Shown: positions 40,617 through 48,758, counted from the stretch's first letter. The stretch is DNA of 64,000 bases from Flavobacterium crocinum (GCF_003122385.1 NZ_CP029255.1:2232001-2296000), one strand, 5' to 3'. The notes: generated by a model not told the origin, from the sequence alone. Made by a program: numbers and translations.

Positions 40617-42089
40617 TTATTCAACATCCGCATCGGTATTATTAAGTCTAGATCTTTTCTTGCTATATCCAAAGTATACAATTATACCAAGAATAAGCCA
40701 TCCAAAAGATAATAGCTGTGCATCTTTACTTAAATTAAAAATTAAATAAGAGTTGATTGCAATTCCTAATACCGCAATAACTGGTAAAGCAGGAACTTTA
40801 AATGTTCTGGTTAATCCAGGTTGTTTTACTCTTAAAATCCAAACAGCGATACAAACCATTGTAAAGGCAAACAAAGTACCAAAACTTGTCATATCTGCCA
40901 ATTTGTTGATTGGAGTAAAAGCAGCAACAGTTGCGATAATAATACCAAGAATCATTAAGTTCGTTTTGGGAGTTCCGGAAATAGGGTTTACTTTAGAGAA
41001 AACTTGTGGAATCAAACCATCTTTAGACATTCCAAGGAAAATTCTGGATTGTCCCATAATCATTACCATTAATACAGAAACTAAACCAATAGTAGCAGCA
41101 ACTGTAATAATAAATCCTGCCCAACCTTGTCCGGCAATATCAAATGCATAAGCAACAGGAGCTTTAATAGCTTCAGGGTATTTTCCTAGTGGGTTAAAGT
41201 CTTGGTAATTCATCATTCCTGTTAATACTAAAGAAACAAGAATATATAAAGTAGTACAGATTAATAAAGAAGCAATGATCGCAAAAGGAACATCTTTTTT
41301 AGGATTAATAGCTTCTCCCGCTTGTGTAGAAACAGCATCAAAACCAACATAAGCAAAGAAAATAGCTGCAGCTCCAGAGATAACACCTCCTATTCCGTAA
41401 GCATTGTGAGTAGTTTCTTTTTCAATAATCTGAGTTGCTTCAGGAATAAATGGGCTCCAGTTTGCTGTGTTAATGAAGAAAAGACCAGCAATAATTACGA
41501 AAATAACTGCAGATACTTTAAGAATTACAATTGCGTTATTTGCTTTAGCAGCGCTTTTTGTTCCTTTAATAAGTAATGAAATAACTAAAAGAACGATCAG
41601 GAAAGCGGGAAGATTCATAGAGAAACCTTCTCCAGTATAACTTGCAGGATCTGTTGTAAGCCAATCAGGAAGTTTGATATGAAATAATTTGAGCAATTTA
41701 TTAAAGTACCCGGACCAGGAAACTGCTACAGTCATTGATCCCATTGCATATTCGAGAATTAGTCCCCATCCAATAATCCAGGCAAAAACTTCTCCAATCG
41801 TACCGTAAGCATATGCGTAAGCAGATCCTTCAACAGGTAAAATAGAGGCAAATTCAGAATAGCAAAGTGCCGCAAAAACACAAGCAATACCTGCGATAAT
41901 AAACGAAATTGCTAATGCCGGACCTGCATGATAATAAGCCCCTGTACCAGTAAGTACAAAAATTCCTCCACCGATAATGGCACCAACACCAATGGCAGTA
42001 AGACTCCATTTTCCAAGGACTCTCTTTAAATCACTTTTTTTCATATCGGCCTCAAAAGCTGATATAGGTTTAACTCTCCAAATTGACAT
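40617..42089 (-). CDS. APC-family amino acid permease
   Basis: The 490-residue integral membrane protein has about 12 hydrophobic helices. The first contains the substrate-binding GVGAIIGGGIFVLTGTGAYYHAGPA typical of the cationic amino acid transporter (CAT) branch of the APC family. FFAYVGFDAVSTQAGEAINPKKDVPFAI is the conserved helix-6 region. The substrate is probably an amino acid imported by proton symport or exchange; identity is not readable. It has a promoter upstream and is alone. Confidence 0.93.
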   Translation of the reverse strand: MSIWRVKPISAFEADMKKSDLKRVLGKWSLTAIGVGAIIGGGIFVLTGTGAYYHAGPALAISFIIAGIACVFAALCYSEFASILPVEGSAYAYAYGTIGEVFAWIIGWGLILEYAMGSMTVAVSWSGYFNKLLKLFHIKLPDWLTTDPASYTGEGFSMNLPAFLIVLLVISLLIKGTKSAAKANNAIVILKVSAVIFVIIAGLFFINTANWSPFIPEATQIIEKETTHNAYGIGGVISGAAAIFFAYVGFDAVSTQAGEAINPKKDVPFAIIASLLICTTLYILVSLVLTGMMNYQDFNPLGKYPEAIKAPVAYAFDIAGQGWAGFIITVAATIGLVSVLMVMIMGQSRIFLGMSKDGLIPQVFSKVNPISGTPKTNLMILGIIIATVAAFTPINKLADMTSFGTLFAFTMVCIAVWILRVKQPGLTRTFKVPALPVIAVLGIAINSYLIFNLSKDAQLLSFGWLILGIIVYFGYSKKRSRLNNTDADVE

Positions 42090-42121
42090 ACTATTTTATT
42101 GGTTTATTTGTTATTAAGTGC

Positions 42122-42155
42122 CAAATGTATTGTTTTTTATAAAAAATAAAAACAA
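42122..42155 (-). promoter_or_regulatory. Promoter of the permease gene
   Basis: Minus-strand TTG (42155-42153) and TACATTTG (42129-42122) are separated by 23 bp, at the edge of the TTG-N17-23-TAnnTTTG consensus. The 276-bp spacer 42090-42365 otherwise shows AT-rich sequence only. Confidence 0.65.
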
Positions 42156-42365
42156 TTATCATGTTTTAAGTTATAAAATATTCATTTTTTTTACAGGACT
42201 CTCAAGAAAAAATCTTTAAGTATTGATATTCATTAAATTAATTGAGGTTTTGTGAAATATTTAATAATTTTTTGAAAACTACTTTTCTTACTAATTTTAT
42301 TGATAAATTTGAAGGTTTTTTCTTTCTTTTAGTATAGATAATAAATTAGAACATCTTTTTGGGTT

Positions 42366-43253
42366 ATGAATTTTAGTTATTTAAAGAAGTATTTGTATTT
42401 TACAAAGTATCAAAGAACAGGAATTTTTATGCTGTTCATAATTATAATAATTTTACAGTCTATTTATCTGTTTTCTGATTTTTCAATTACTAAAATAAAA
42501 AGTCCTGATGCAGAAAAATGGCTTGCTCTTCAATCGGAAATAGATAACGAAAAAAACTTAGAGAGAAAAAGTAAACCGGTTAATTATCTTTTTAATCCAA
42601 ATTTTATTTCAGATTATAAAGGTTATAAGCTTGGAATGTCTGTTGAGGAGATTGATAGGCTTTTTGCATTTCGCAAACAGAATAAATATGTAAACTCTGC
42701 AATGGAGTTTCAGAAGGTGACCGGAATTTCAGATTCGTTGCTAGATAAAATGGCTCCCCTATTTAAATTTCCGGATTGGGTTCAGCATAATACGAAGCCT
42801 GACTTTCAGAAAAATGATTACATTAAAAAGGAGTTTCATAAAAAAGAAAAAATAGAAATAACAGATATAAATCAGGCGACTCAGGAAGATTTAATTAAGA
42901 TTTACGGAATAGGAGAAGGTTTGTCAACTCGAATATTGAAGCAAAAAGAAATTTTGGGATGTTTTGTTTCAATGGATCAAATGGAGGATGTGTGGGGGCT
43001 TTCGCTCGAAGTAATAAATGAATTAAAGACTCATTTTAAAGTAGTAATTCCTGCAACATTAAAAAGAATAAATGTAAATGAGGCTTCATTAAAAGAATTA
43101 TCTCAGTTCCCTTACTTTAAATATGCACTCGCAAAACAAATCGTAACATATAGAAGTATGAATGGAGATTTTAAAAATATTGAGGATTTAGCAAAAATTA
43201 AAGATTTTCCTGTTGAAAAAGCAAAAATAATTAGTTTATATTTGGAGTACTAA
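42366..43253 (+). CDS. Membrane-anchored helix-hairpin-helix protein (ComEA-like)
   Basis: The 295-residue protein has a transmembrane helix (about 19-37, GIFMLFIIIIILQSIYLF) and then three helix-hairpin-helix-like units: SAMEFQKVTGISDSLLDKMAPLF, then ITDINQATQEDLIKIYGIGEGLSTRILKQKE, then INVNEASLKELSQFPYFKYALAKQIVTYR. The IGEG loop and NxATxEDL/NEASLKEL starts are typical ComEA motifs that bind DNA. Its cell location would put the DNA-binding part outside the inner membrane. A link to DNA uptake is inferred; no competence genes are nearby. Confidence 0.85.
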   Translation: MNFSYLKKYLYFTKYQRTGIFMLFIIIIILQSIYLFSDFSITKIKSPDAEKWLALQSEIDNEKNLERKSKPVNYLFNPNFISDYKGYKLGMSVEEIDRLFAFRKQNKYVNSAMEFQKVTGISDSLLDKMAPLFKFPDWVQHNTKPDFQKNDYIKKEFHKKEKIEITDINQATQEDLIKIYGIGEGLSTRILKQKEILGCFVSMDQMEDVWGLSLEVINELKTHFKVVIPATLKRINVNEASLKELSQFPYFKYALAKQIVTYRSMNGDFKNIEDLAKIKDFPVEKAKIISLYLEY

Positions 43254-43267
43254 AAAGAAAGCAACTA

Positions 43268-44410
43268 ATGAATTTTGAATATAACGAAACACAGTTAATG
43301 ATTGCGCAATCTATAAAAGATTTTGCAGAGAAAAATATAAGACCCTATATAATGGAGTGGGATGAGTCGCAAATTTTTCCAGTTCCTTTATTTAAGAAAT
43401 TGGGTGAAATGGGATTTATGGGGGTTTTAGTTCCTGAAGAATATGGAGGTTCTGGTTTAGGTTATCATGAATATGTTACTATAATTGAAGAAATTTCAAA
43501 AGTAGATCCGTCAATTGGGTTGTCGGTTGCGGCACATAATTCTTTATGTACAAATCATATTTTAACCTTTGGAAACGAAGAACAAAAGAAAAAGTGGCTT
43601 CCTAAACTGGCAACAGCAGAATATATTGGTGCCTGGGGTTTGACAGAACACAACACAGGTTCTGATGCGGGCGGAATGAATACCACTGCCGTAAAAGATG
43701 GCGATTATTGGGTAGTAAACGGAGCAAAAAATTTTATAACTCATGCAATTTCCGGAGATATCGCAGTTGTTGTGGTACGTACCGGTGAAAAAGGAGATTC
43801 TAAAGGAATGACTGCTTTTATTTTTGAAAAAGGAATGAAGGGTTTTTCATCAGGAAAAAAAGAGAATAAATTAGGAATGCGTGCCAGTGAAACTGCCGAA
43901 TTGGTTTTTGATAATTGCCGGGTACCTGATCAAAATAGATTAGGAGAAGTTGGGCAAGGGTTTATTCAGGCGATGAAAATTCTGGATGGTGGTAGAATTT
44001 CTATAGGAGCTTTGTCTTTAGGAATTTCTAAAGGTGCTTATGAAGCAGCATTGAAGTACTCAAAAGAAAGACATCAGTTTGGGCAGCCAATCAGTAACTT
44101 TCAGGGAATCTCATTTAAGCTAGCAGATATGGCTACAGAAATAGAAGCCTCAGAATTATTACTTCATAAAGCCGCTTTTTTAAAACAGCAGCATAGAGAG
44201 GTGACAACGTTGGGGGCAATGGCAAAAATGTATGCTTCGGAAGCCTGTGTTAAAATTGCTAACGATGCAGTTCAAATACATGGAGGATATGGTTATACTA
44301 AAGATTTTCCTGTAGAAAAGTTTTATAGAGATTCTAAGTTGTGTACAATAGGAGAAGGTACTACTGAAATTCAAAAAGTGGTTATTTCTAGAAATCTGTT
44401 AAAAGAGTAG
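43268..44410 (+). CDS. Acyl-CoA dehydrogenase
   Basis: The 380-residue FAD enzyme introduces the alpha-beta double bond in acyl-CoA. It has the expected order: RPYIMEWDESQIFPVPLFKKLGEMGFMGVLVPEEYGGSG, WGLTEHNTGSDAGGMNTTA, KNFITHAISGDIAVV, DGGRISIGALSLGISKGAYEAALKYSKERHQFGQPI, and QIHGGYGYTKDFPVEKFYRDSKLCTIGEGTTEIQ with the likely catalytic Glu in GEGT. The chain length preferred is not evident. It starts 14 bp after the HhH gene. Confidence 0.95.
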   Translation: MNFEYNETQLMIAQSIKDFAEKNIRPYIMEWDESQIFPVPLFKKLGEMGFMGVLVPEEYGGSGLGYHEYVTIIEEISKVDPSIGLSVAAHNSLCTNHILTFGNEEQKKKWLPKLATAEYIGAWGLTEHNTGSDAGGMNTTAVKDGDYWVVNGAKNFITHAISGDIAVVVVRTGEKGDSKGMTAFIFEKGMKGFSSGKKENKLGMRASETAELVFDNCRVPDQNRLGEVGQGFIQAMKILDGGRISIGALSLGISKGAYEAALKYSKERHQFGQPISNFQGISFKLADMATEIEASELLLHKAAFLKQQHREVTTLGAMAKMYASEACVKIANDAVQIHGGYGYTKDFPVEKFYRDSKLCTIGEGTTEIQKVVISRNLLKE

Positions 44411-44533
44411 GTTTTGTGAAAAAGTGAAAAGTACGCCATACCAAACATACAAAGTGCATCTCGTTTTTTACATCAAAATATTTTAATTTAAAAATAATTC
44501 TCAATTTATAATTCATAATTCAAAATTAATATA

Positions 44534-44541
44534 TACTTTTG
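44534..44541 (+). promoter_or_regulatory. Promoter -7 box of rpsU
   Basis: TACTTTTG matches TAnnTTTG exactly. Transcription would start near 44546, giving a 25-base leader that consists almost wholly of the SD region. The preceding bases are word-like (AATTTATAATTCATAATTC). Confidence 0.65.
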
Positions 44542-44552
44542 CAGCCTTAACG

Positions 44553-44562
44553 AGAGGAGGTG
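44553..44562 (+). promoter_or_regulatory. Exceptional Shine-Dalgarno of rpsU
   Basis: AGAGGAGGTG lies with its GGAGG ending 10 bases before the ATG and is complementary to the 3' end of 16S rRNA over about eight bases. Most other genes in the window lack an SD of any strength. In Flavobacterium bS21 helps hide the anti-SD, and ribosomes lacking it translate SD-bearing mRNAs such as rpsU, so this site is expected to mediate bS21 autoregulation. Confidence 0.85.
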
Positions 44563-44570
44563 TCTATATT

Positions 44571-44765
44571 ATGTTAATTATACCAATTAAAGACGGAGAA
44601 AATATCGATAGAGCATTAAAGCGCTATAAAAGAAAATTTGATAAAACAGGAACTGTTCGTCAATTAAGAGCACGTACTGCTTTTATTAAGCCTTCTGTTA
44701 TCAAAAGAGCTCAAATTCAAAAAGCGGCTTACATTCAAGGTTTGAAAGATAGCTTAGAAAGTTAG
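44571..44765 (+). CDS. rpsU: 30S ribosomal protein bS21
   Basis: The 64-residue basic protein (MLIIPIKDGENIDRALKRYKRKFDKTG...) has the bS21 core: ENIDRALKRYKRKFxKTGxxxxLRARxxFxKPSxxR. It binds near the 3' end of 16S rRNA on the small subunit. In Bacteroidota ribosomes bS21 takes part in sequestering the anti-Shine-Dalgarno. It is preceded by a consensus SD and its own promoter and followed by a strong terminator. Confidence 0.97.
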   Translation: MLIIPIKDGENIDRALKRYKRKFDKTGTVRQLRARTAFIKPSVIKRAQIQKAAYIQGLKDSLES

Positions 44766-44787
44766 TATTTAGCTTTTCAAAAATAAT

Positions 44788-44836
44788 TACCGTTAGTGGT
44801 CAAAATGTTTTAATTTTGGTGCTAACGGTTTTTTTT
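44788..44836 (+). terminator. Rho-independent terminator of rpsU
   Basis: ACCGTTAG (44789-44796) and CTAACGGT (44822-44829) pair, with a further CAAAAT/ATTTTG helix inside, followed by TTTTTTT. Confidence 0.88.
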
Positions 44837-44856
44837 ATGCTTAATTTTTAGATTTT

Positions 44857-45750
44857 ATGAAAACGAATAAAGAAGCTTTTTCGGATTATCTTTTATTGGA
44901 AAAAAAATATTCTACCCATACTGTTGGTGCTTATTTAAATGATATAATATCTTTTGAGTCGTTTGTAAAAGAGTCTTTTGAGCAGGATGGTATTGATTTG
45001 GTGAATTATAGTCAGGTGAGGAGTTGGATTGTTTTTTTGGTGGATCAGAATATTTCTAATGTTTCGATTAATAGAAAAATGGCTTCGTTGAAAGCTTTTT
45101 ATAAGTTTCTTTTAAAGTCAAAACAAATAGAGCTTAATCCGATGCTGAAGCATAAGTCTTTGAAAACGCCTAAAGTGGTTCAGGTTCCTTTTTCGGAAAA
45201 AGAACTAAAGGATTTGCTTCATGAGGTGGAGGCGCCTGTGGGTTTTGAGGAAGTTCGGGATAAGCTTATTGTGGAGATGTTTTATGTTACCGGGATGCGT
45301 CGTGCGGAGTTGATTCATTTAATGATTAAAAATGTTGATTGTTCTAATAATACAATTAAAGTATTAGGGAAAAGAAATAAGGAGCGAATTATTCCTGTTT
45401 TGCCAATTATTGCTGATCAAATTGATTTGTATATAAAGGAACGGGGAGGTTTGGAGGGTTTGGTTGATTTGGACTATTTTTTTGTTTCAAAAAAAGGATT
45501 AAAATTGAGCGAATCTTTTGTTTATCGTTTAATAAATTCATACTTTAGTAGGGTCTCAGAAAAGGTAAAGAAAAGTCCGCATGTGCTTCGTCATACTTTT
45601 GCAACTCACCTTTTAAACAATGGGGCAGATTTGAATTCAGTTAAGGAATTGCTAGGGCATTCTAGTTTGGCGTCTACACAGGTTTATACTCATAATAGTC
45701 TTGCGGAGCTTAAAAAAGTATATGGAGGTGCGCATCCAAGAAGTAAATAG
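44857..45750 (+). CDS. xerC: Tyrosine recombinase, XerC-like
   Basis: The 297-residue site-specific recombinase has the N-terminal SAM-like core-binding domain (about 1-90) and a catalytic domain with Arg148 (TGMRRAEL), Lys172 (GKRNKER), His242 and Arg245 (HVLRHTFATH), His268 (LGHSS) and the nucleophile Tyr277 (QVYTH). Length and motifs fit the chromosomal XerC/XerD recombinases that resolve chromosome dimers at dif. Its place between rpsU and hpf, not beside mobile genes, supports a housekeeping role; XerC versus XerD is uncertain. Confidence 0.9.
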   Translation: MKTNKEAFSDYLLLEKKYSTHTVGAYLNDIISFESFVKESFEQDGIDLVNYSQVRSWIVFLVDQNISNVSINRKMASLKAFYKFLLKSKQIELNPMLKHKSLKTPKVVQVPFSEKELKDLLHEVEAPVGFEEVRDKLIVEMFYVTGMRRAELIHLMIKNVDCSNNTIKVLGKRNKERIIPVLPIIADQIDLYIKERGGLEGLVDLDYFFVSKKGLKLSESFVYRLINSYFSRVSEKVKKSPHVLRHTFATHLLNNGADLNSVKELLGHSSLASTQVYTHNSLAELKKVYGGAHPRSK

Positions 45751-45782
45751 TGGTTCTAAATGTTAATCCTAAAATTTTTATT

Positions 45783-46085
45783 ATGAAGGTAGATGTTCAT
45801 GCAGTTAATTTTACTGTCGACAGAAAATTGGTCGATTTTATCCAGGAAAGAATGGGTAAGCTAGAAAAATACTACGATCGAGTGGTTTCATCAGATGTTT
45901 TTTTAAAAGTTGAAAGAACAAGTGATAAGGAGAATAAGGTGGTGGAGATAAAAATTAATGTTCCTGGTGATGATTTTTTGGTAAAAAAACAGTGTAAAAC
46001 ATTTGAAGAGGCGGTTGAGCTTTCGGCTGAATCGTTAGAACGTTTGCTTGTAAAAAGGAAAGAAAAAATAAGAGCGCATATTTAA
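45783..46085 (+). CDS. hpf: Ribosome hibernation promoting factor
   Basis: Start taken at ATG 45783 (MKVDVHAVNFTVDRKLVDFIQER, 100 residues); the GTG at 45750 only adds an unrelated extension overlapping xerC. The short HPF/YfiA fold is clear: KLEKYYDRVVSSDVFLKVERTSDKENKVVEIKINVPGDDFLVKKQCKTFEEAVELSAESLERLLVKRKEK-type alternating strands and helices. Short forms bind the decoding region of 30S or 100S ribosomes in stationary phase. It is 33 bp after xerC. Confidence 0.92.
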   Translation: MKVDVHAVNFTVDRKLVDFIQERMGKLEKYYDRVVSSDVFLKVERTSDKENKVVEIKINVPGDDFLVKKQCKTFEEAVELSAESLERLLVKRKEKIRAHI

Positions 46086-46108
46086 TTGAAATTTTTTTTG
46101 AAAAATGT

Positions 46109-46138
46109 TTTGATTAAAAGATAAAATACCTACATTTG
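46109..46138 (+). promoter_or_regulatory. Promoter of the tRNA-tuf operon
   Basis: TTTG at 46109-46112 and TACATTTG at 46131-46138 fit the -33/-7 consensus with an 18-bp spacer. Transcription should begin near 46143, inside the following hairpin. Confidence 0.75.
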
Positions 46139-46139
46139 C

Positions 46140-46166
46140 AGTCCGTTAGAAATAGCGGACTTTTTT
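46140..46166 (+). terminator. Terminator of hpf overlapping the tRNA transcription start
   Basis: AGTCCG (46140-46145) and CGGACT (46156-46161) pair around a ten-base loop and are followed by TTTTTT. Transcripts from hpf contain both arms; transcripts from the promoter at 46138 would lack most of the first arm. Confidence 0.6.
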
Positions 46167-46175
46167 AATGCATTC

Positions 46176-46249
46176 GCCGATGTAGCTCAGCTGGCTAGAG
46201 CAGCTGATTTGTAATCAGCAGGTCGTGGGTTCGAGTCCCTCTATCGGCT
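46176..46249 (+). tRNA. tRNA-Thr (anticodon TGT)
   Basis: Cloverleaf of 74 bases: acceptor GCCGATG/CATCGGC-type pairing, D-arm AGCTCAGCTGGCTAGAGCA, anticodon loop TTTGTAA between GCTGA and TCAGC, TPsiC arm GGGTTCGAGTCCC. First gene of the tRNA-tuf operon. Confidence 0.95.
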
Positions 46250-46312
46250 CAAAAATGCTTCAAATGCGATTTGAAGTTTAGGTTCTTTAAAATATTAGGA
46301 TTTTAAAAATTA

Positions 46313-46393
46313 GGGGAGATACTCAAGCGGCCAACGAGGGCAGACTGTAAATCTGCTGTGTGAACTTCGCAGGTTCGAATCCTGCTCTCCCCA
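46313..46393 (+). tRNA. tRNA-Tyr (anticodon GTA)
   Basis: An 81-base tRNA with acceptor GGGGAGA/TCTCCCC, anticodon loop CTGTAAA between GCAGA and TCTGC, a long variable arm (TGTGTGAACTTCGCA) as expected for bacterial tRNA-Tyr, and TPsiC loop GGTTCGAATCC. Confidence 0.95.
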
Positions 46394-46472
46394 CAAAAAA
46401 AAGAGGTAAGATTGTGGTTTTTAGATTTTTAAATTATGAAATCTAAATTCGAAAACCTAAAATAAGAACTCT

Positions 46473-46544
46473 GCCGGTGTAGCTCAGGGGTAGAGTGCTT
46501 CCTTGGTAAGGAAGAGGTCTCGGGTTCAAATCCCGACATTGGCT
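46473..46544 (+). tRNA. tRNA-Thr (anticodon GGT)
   Basis: A 72-base tRNA with acceptor GCCGGTG pairing with CATTGGC (two G-T pairs), anticodon loop TTGGTAA between CTTCC and GGAAG, and TPsiC arm CGGGTTCAAATCCCG. It lies 55 bp before tuf. Confidence 0.93.
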
Positions 46545-46599
46545 CAAGTAAGTAGGAAATTGAAAATTAATATATAACTAAGATTAAAAATTAAGTAAA

Positions 46600-47787
46600 A
46601 TGGCAAAGGAGAATTTTAATCGTTCCAAACCGCACTTAAACATAGGTACAATTGGACACGTAGATCACGGAAAAACTACATTAACTGCTGCAATCACTAA
46701 AGTATTGTCAGATGCTGGTTACTGTCAAGCAAAATCGTTTGATCAAATCGATAACGCTCCAGAGGAGAAAGAAAGAGGTATTACTATTAATACATCTCAC
46801 GTAGAGTACGAAACAGCTAACCGTCACTACGCTCACGTTGACTGTCCAGGTCACGCGGATTACGTAAAGAACATGGTTACTGGAGCTGCTCAAATGGACG
46901 GAGCTATCTTAGTAGTTGCTGCTACAGATGGTCCAATGCCACAAACTCGTGAGCACATCCTTTTAGGGCGTCAGGTTGGTATTCCAAGAATCGTTGTTTT
47001 CATGAACAAAGTGGATATGGTTGATGATGCTGAGTTATTAGAGCTTGTTGAGATGGAAATTAGAGATTTATTATCTTTCTACGAGTACGATGGAGATAAT
47101 GGTCCTGTAGTTCAAGGTTCTGCTTTAGGAGGATTAAACAATGATCCAAACTGGGTACCTAAAATTATCGAATTAATGGAAGCTGTTGACAACTGGATCG
47201 AAGAGCCAGTACGTGACGTTGCTAAACCATTCTTGATGCCAGTTGAGGACGTATTTACAATTACAGGTCGTGGAACTGTTGCTACAGGTCGTATCGAAAC
47301 TGGAGTTGCTAACACTGGAGATCCTGTTGAAATCATTGGTATGGGAGCTGAGAAATTAACTTCTACTATCACTGGAGTTGAGATGTTCCGTAAAATCCTT
47401 GACAGAGGTGAAGCTGGAGATAACGTAGGTTTATTGTTAAGAGGTATTGATAAAGCTGATATCAAAAGAGGTATGGTTATTATTAAGCCAGGTTCAGTAA
47501 AACCACACGCTAAATTCAAAGCTGAGGTTTATATCTTGAAAAAAGAAGAAGGTGGACGTCACACTCCATTCCACAATAACTACCGTCCACAGTTCTACGT
47601 ACGTACAACTGACGTAACAGGAGTTATTACTTTACCAGCAGGTGTAGAGATGGTAATGCCAGGTGATAACTTAACTATTGAAGTTGCTTTATTAAGCCCA
47701 ATCGCTATGAACGTAGGTTTACGTTTCGCTATCCGTGAAGGTGGTAGAACAGTTGGTGCTGGTCAGGTTACTGAAATCGTAGAGTAA
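46600..47787 (+). CDS. tuf: Elongation factor Tu
   Basis: The 395-residue GTPase delivers aminoacyl-tRNA to the ribosome. Visible are G1 GHVDHGKTT, switch I region [19 protein letters not shown]3 [10 protein letters not shown]4 MNKVDM, and the beta-barrel domains 2 and 3 ([13 protein letters not shown]..., [19 protein letters not shown]). Codon use is strongly biased to the preferred codons of highly expressed genes compared with its neighbours. It follows three tRNAs and ends with a hairpin terminator before tRNA-Trp. Confidence 0.98.
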   Translation: MAKENFNRSKPHLNIGTIGHVDHGKTTLTAAITKVLSDAGYCQAKSFDQIDNAPEEKERGITINTSHVEYETANRHYAHVDCPGHADYVKNMVTGAAQMDGAILVVAATDGPMPQTREHILLGRQVGIPRIVVFMNKVDMVDDAELLELVEMEIRDLLSFYEYDGDNGPVVQGSALGGLNNDPNWVPKIIELMEAVDNWIEEPVRDVAKPFLMPVEDVFTITGRGTVATGRIETGVANTGDPVEIIGMGAEKLTSTITGVEMFRKILDRGEAGDNVGLLLRGIDKADIKRGMVIIKPGSVKPHAKFKAEVYILKKEEGGRHTPFHNNYRPQFYVRTTDVTGVITLPAGVEMVMPGDNLTIEVALLSPIAMNVGLRFAIREGGRTVGAGQVTEIVE

Positions 47788-47804
47788 TTCTATTAAAATA
47801 AATA

Positions 47805-47841
47805 AAAAGCCAGTGATTATTTTTTAATCACTGGCTTTAAT
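47805..47841 (+). terminator. Hairpin after tuf, partial terminator
   Basis: AAAGCCAGTGATT and AATCACTGGCTTT form a 13-bp stem around ATTTTTT. The downstream T-run is weak (TTTAATTA), and tRNA-Trp follows two bases later, so readthrough is likely. Confidence 0.75.
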
Positions 47842-47842
47842 T

Positions 47843-47913
47843 ACGGGCGTAGTTCAAGGGTAGAATAGCGGTCTCCAAAACCGTTGATGGGGGTTCGAAT
47901 CCCTCCGCCCGTG
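47843..47913 (+). tRNA. tRNA-Trp (anticodon CCA)
   Basis: A 71-base tRNA with acceptor ACGGGCG/CGCCCGT and discriminator G, anticodon loop CTCCAAA between GCGGT and ACCGT, TPsiC arm GGGGTTCGAATCCC. It is placed between tuf and secE as in many Bacteroidota and other bacteria. Confidence 0.95.
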
Positions 47914-47931
47914 CAATAAAAAATATATCAA

Positions 47932-48129
47932 ATGACAAAAGTTACTAATTATTTATCAGAGGCTTTCGAAGAGTTAAAGTCAAATGTTACTTGGCCAGCT
48001 TGGGCTGAAGTACAGAAATTGACAATTGTTGTGGCTGTATTTTCGATCTTATTCGCTTTGGCAACTTGGGGAGTAGACGAATTTTTTGCAAAAGCTTTGG
48101 CTGGATTTTTTAACTGGTTAAAAGGATAA
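47932..48129 (+). CDS. secE: Preprotein translocase subunit SecE
   Basis: The 65-residue protein has the short single-helix SecE form: an amphipathic start MTKVTNYLSEAFEELKSNVTWPAWAEVQK (with the conserved VTWP) and one transmembrane helix (about 33-56, VVAVFSILFALATWGV). It is a core component of the SecYEG channel. It lies between tRNA-Trp and nusG. Confidence 0.96.
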   Translation: MTKVTNYLSEAFEELKSNVTWPAWAEVQKLTIVVAVFSILFALATWGVDEFFAKALAGFFNWLKG

Positions 48130-48139
48130 TTTTTTTGTG

Positions 48140-48691
48140 ATGGCAGATAATAATGTGAAAAAATGGTACGTAGTTAGAGCGGTTAGCGGTCAGGAGAATA
48201 AAGTGAAAGCTTATATTGAGACTGAGATTGCGAGATTAGGTATGGAGGATTATGTTTCTCAGGTTTTAGTTCCTACTGAAAAAGTAGTTACTGTAAAAGA
48301 TGGGAAAAAATCATCTAAGGATAAAGTATATTTTCCTGGATATGTTATGATCGAAGCTAACTTAGTTGGTGAGATTCCTCATATTATTAAGTCTATTACT
48401 AGTGTTATTGGATTTTTAGGAGAGACTAAAGGCGGAGAACCTGTTCCTTTAAGACTTTCTGAAGTAAACCGTATGTTAGGTAAAGTGGATGAACTAGCTG
48501 TAAATACAGATACACGTTCTATTCCATTTAGTGTTGGGGAAACGGTTAAGGTTATTGATGGACCTTTCAACGGATTTAATGGATCTGTTGAGAAAATCAA
48601 TGAAGAGAAGCGTAAACTTGAAGTAATGGTTAAGATTTTCGGAAGAAAAACTCCGTTAGAATTGAGTTTTATGCAAGTAGAAAAAGTATAA
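48140..48691 (+). CDS. nusG: Transcription termination/antitermination protein NusG
   Basis: I set the start at ATG 48140 (183 residues), not the GTG three bases before. The N-terminal NGN domain is VKKWYVVRAVSGQENKVKAYIE...VYFPGYVMIEANLVGEI, and the C-terminal KOW domain is VGETVKVIDGPFNGFNGSVEKINEEKRKLEVMVKIFGRKTPLELSF. It binds RNA polymerase and modulates elongation. It is 10 bp after secE and 67 bp before rplK. Confidence 0.97.
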   Translation: MADNNVKKWYVVRAVSGQENKVKAYIETEIARLGMEDYVSQVLVPTEKVVTVKDGKKSSKDKVYFPGYVMIEANLVGEIPHIIKSITSVIGFLGETKGGEPVPLRLSEVNRMLGKVDELAVNTDTRSIPFSVGETVKVIDGPFNGFNGSVEKINEEKRKLEVMVKIFGRKTPLELSFMQVEKV

Positions 48692-48717
48692 TTTTTTGTT
48701 ACACTATAATAAACCAT

Positions 48718-48740
48718 TGTGATCGCTTCCATTGATCACA
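48718..48740 (+). other. Hairpin between nusG and rplK
   Basis: TGTGATC and GATCACA (7-bp stem, loop GCTTCCATT) lie 19 bp before rplK. There is no T-tract, so it may be a processing or L11/L1 regulatory element rather than a terminator. Confidence 0.5.
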
Positions 48741-48758
48741 GTGTTAAATTTTTTAAAA

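Noticed and set aside
44857..45750. Integrase of a mobile element
   Set aside because: The recombinase has housekeeping Xer length and motifs and sits between rpsU and hpf, with no attachment-site repeats or cargo genes.
45750..45782. GTG-initiated extension of hpf
   Set aside because: It overlaps the xerC stop codon and adds residues not found in the family.
47112..47519. 135-residue minus-strand frame inside tuf
   Set aside because: It is a shadow created by the strong codon bias of tuf.
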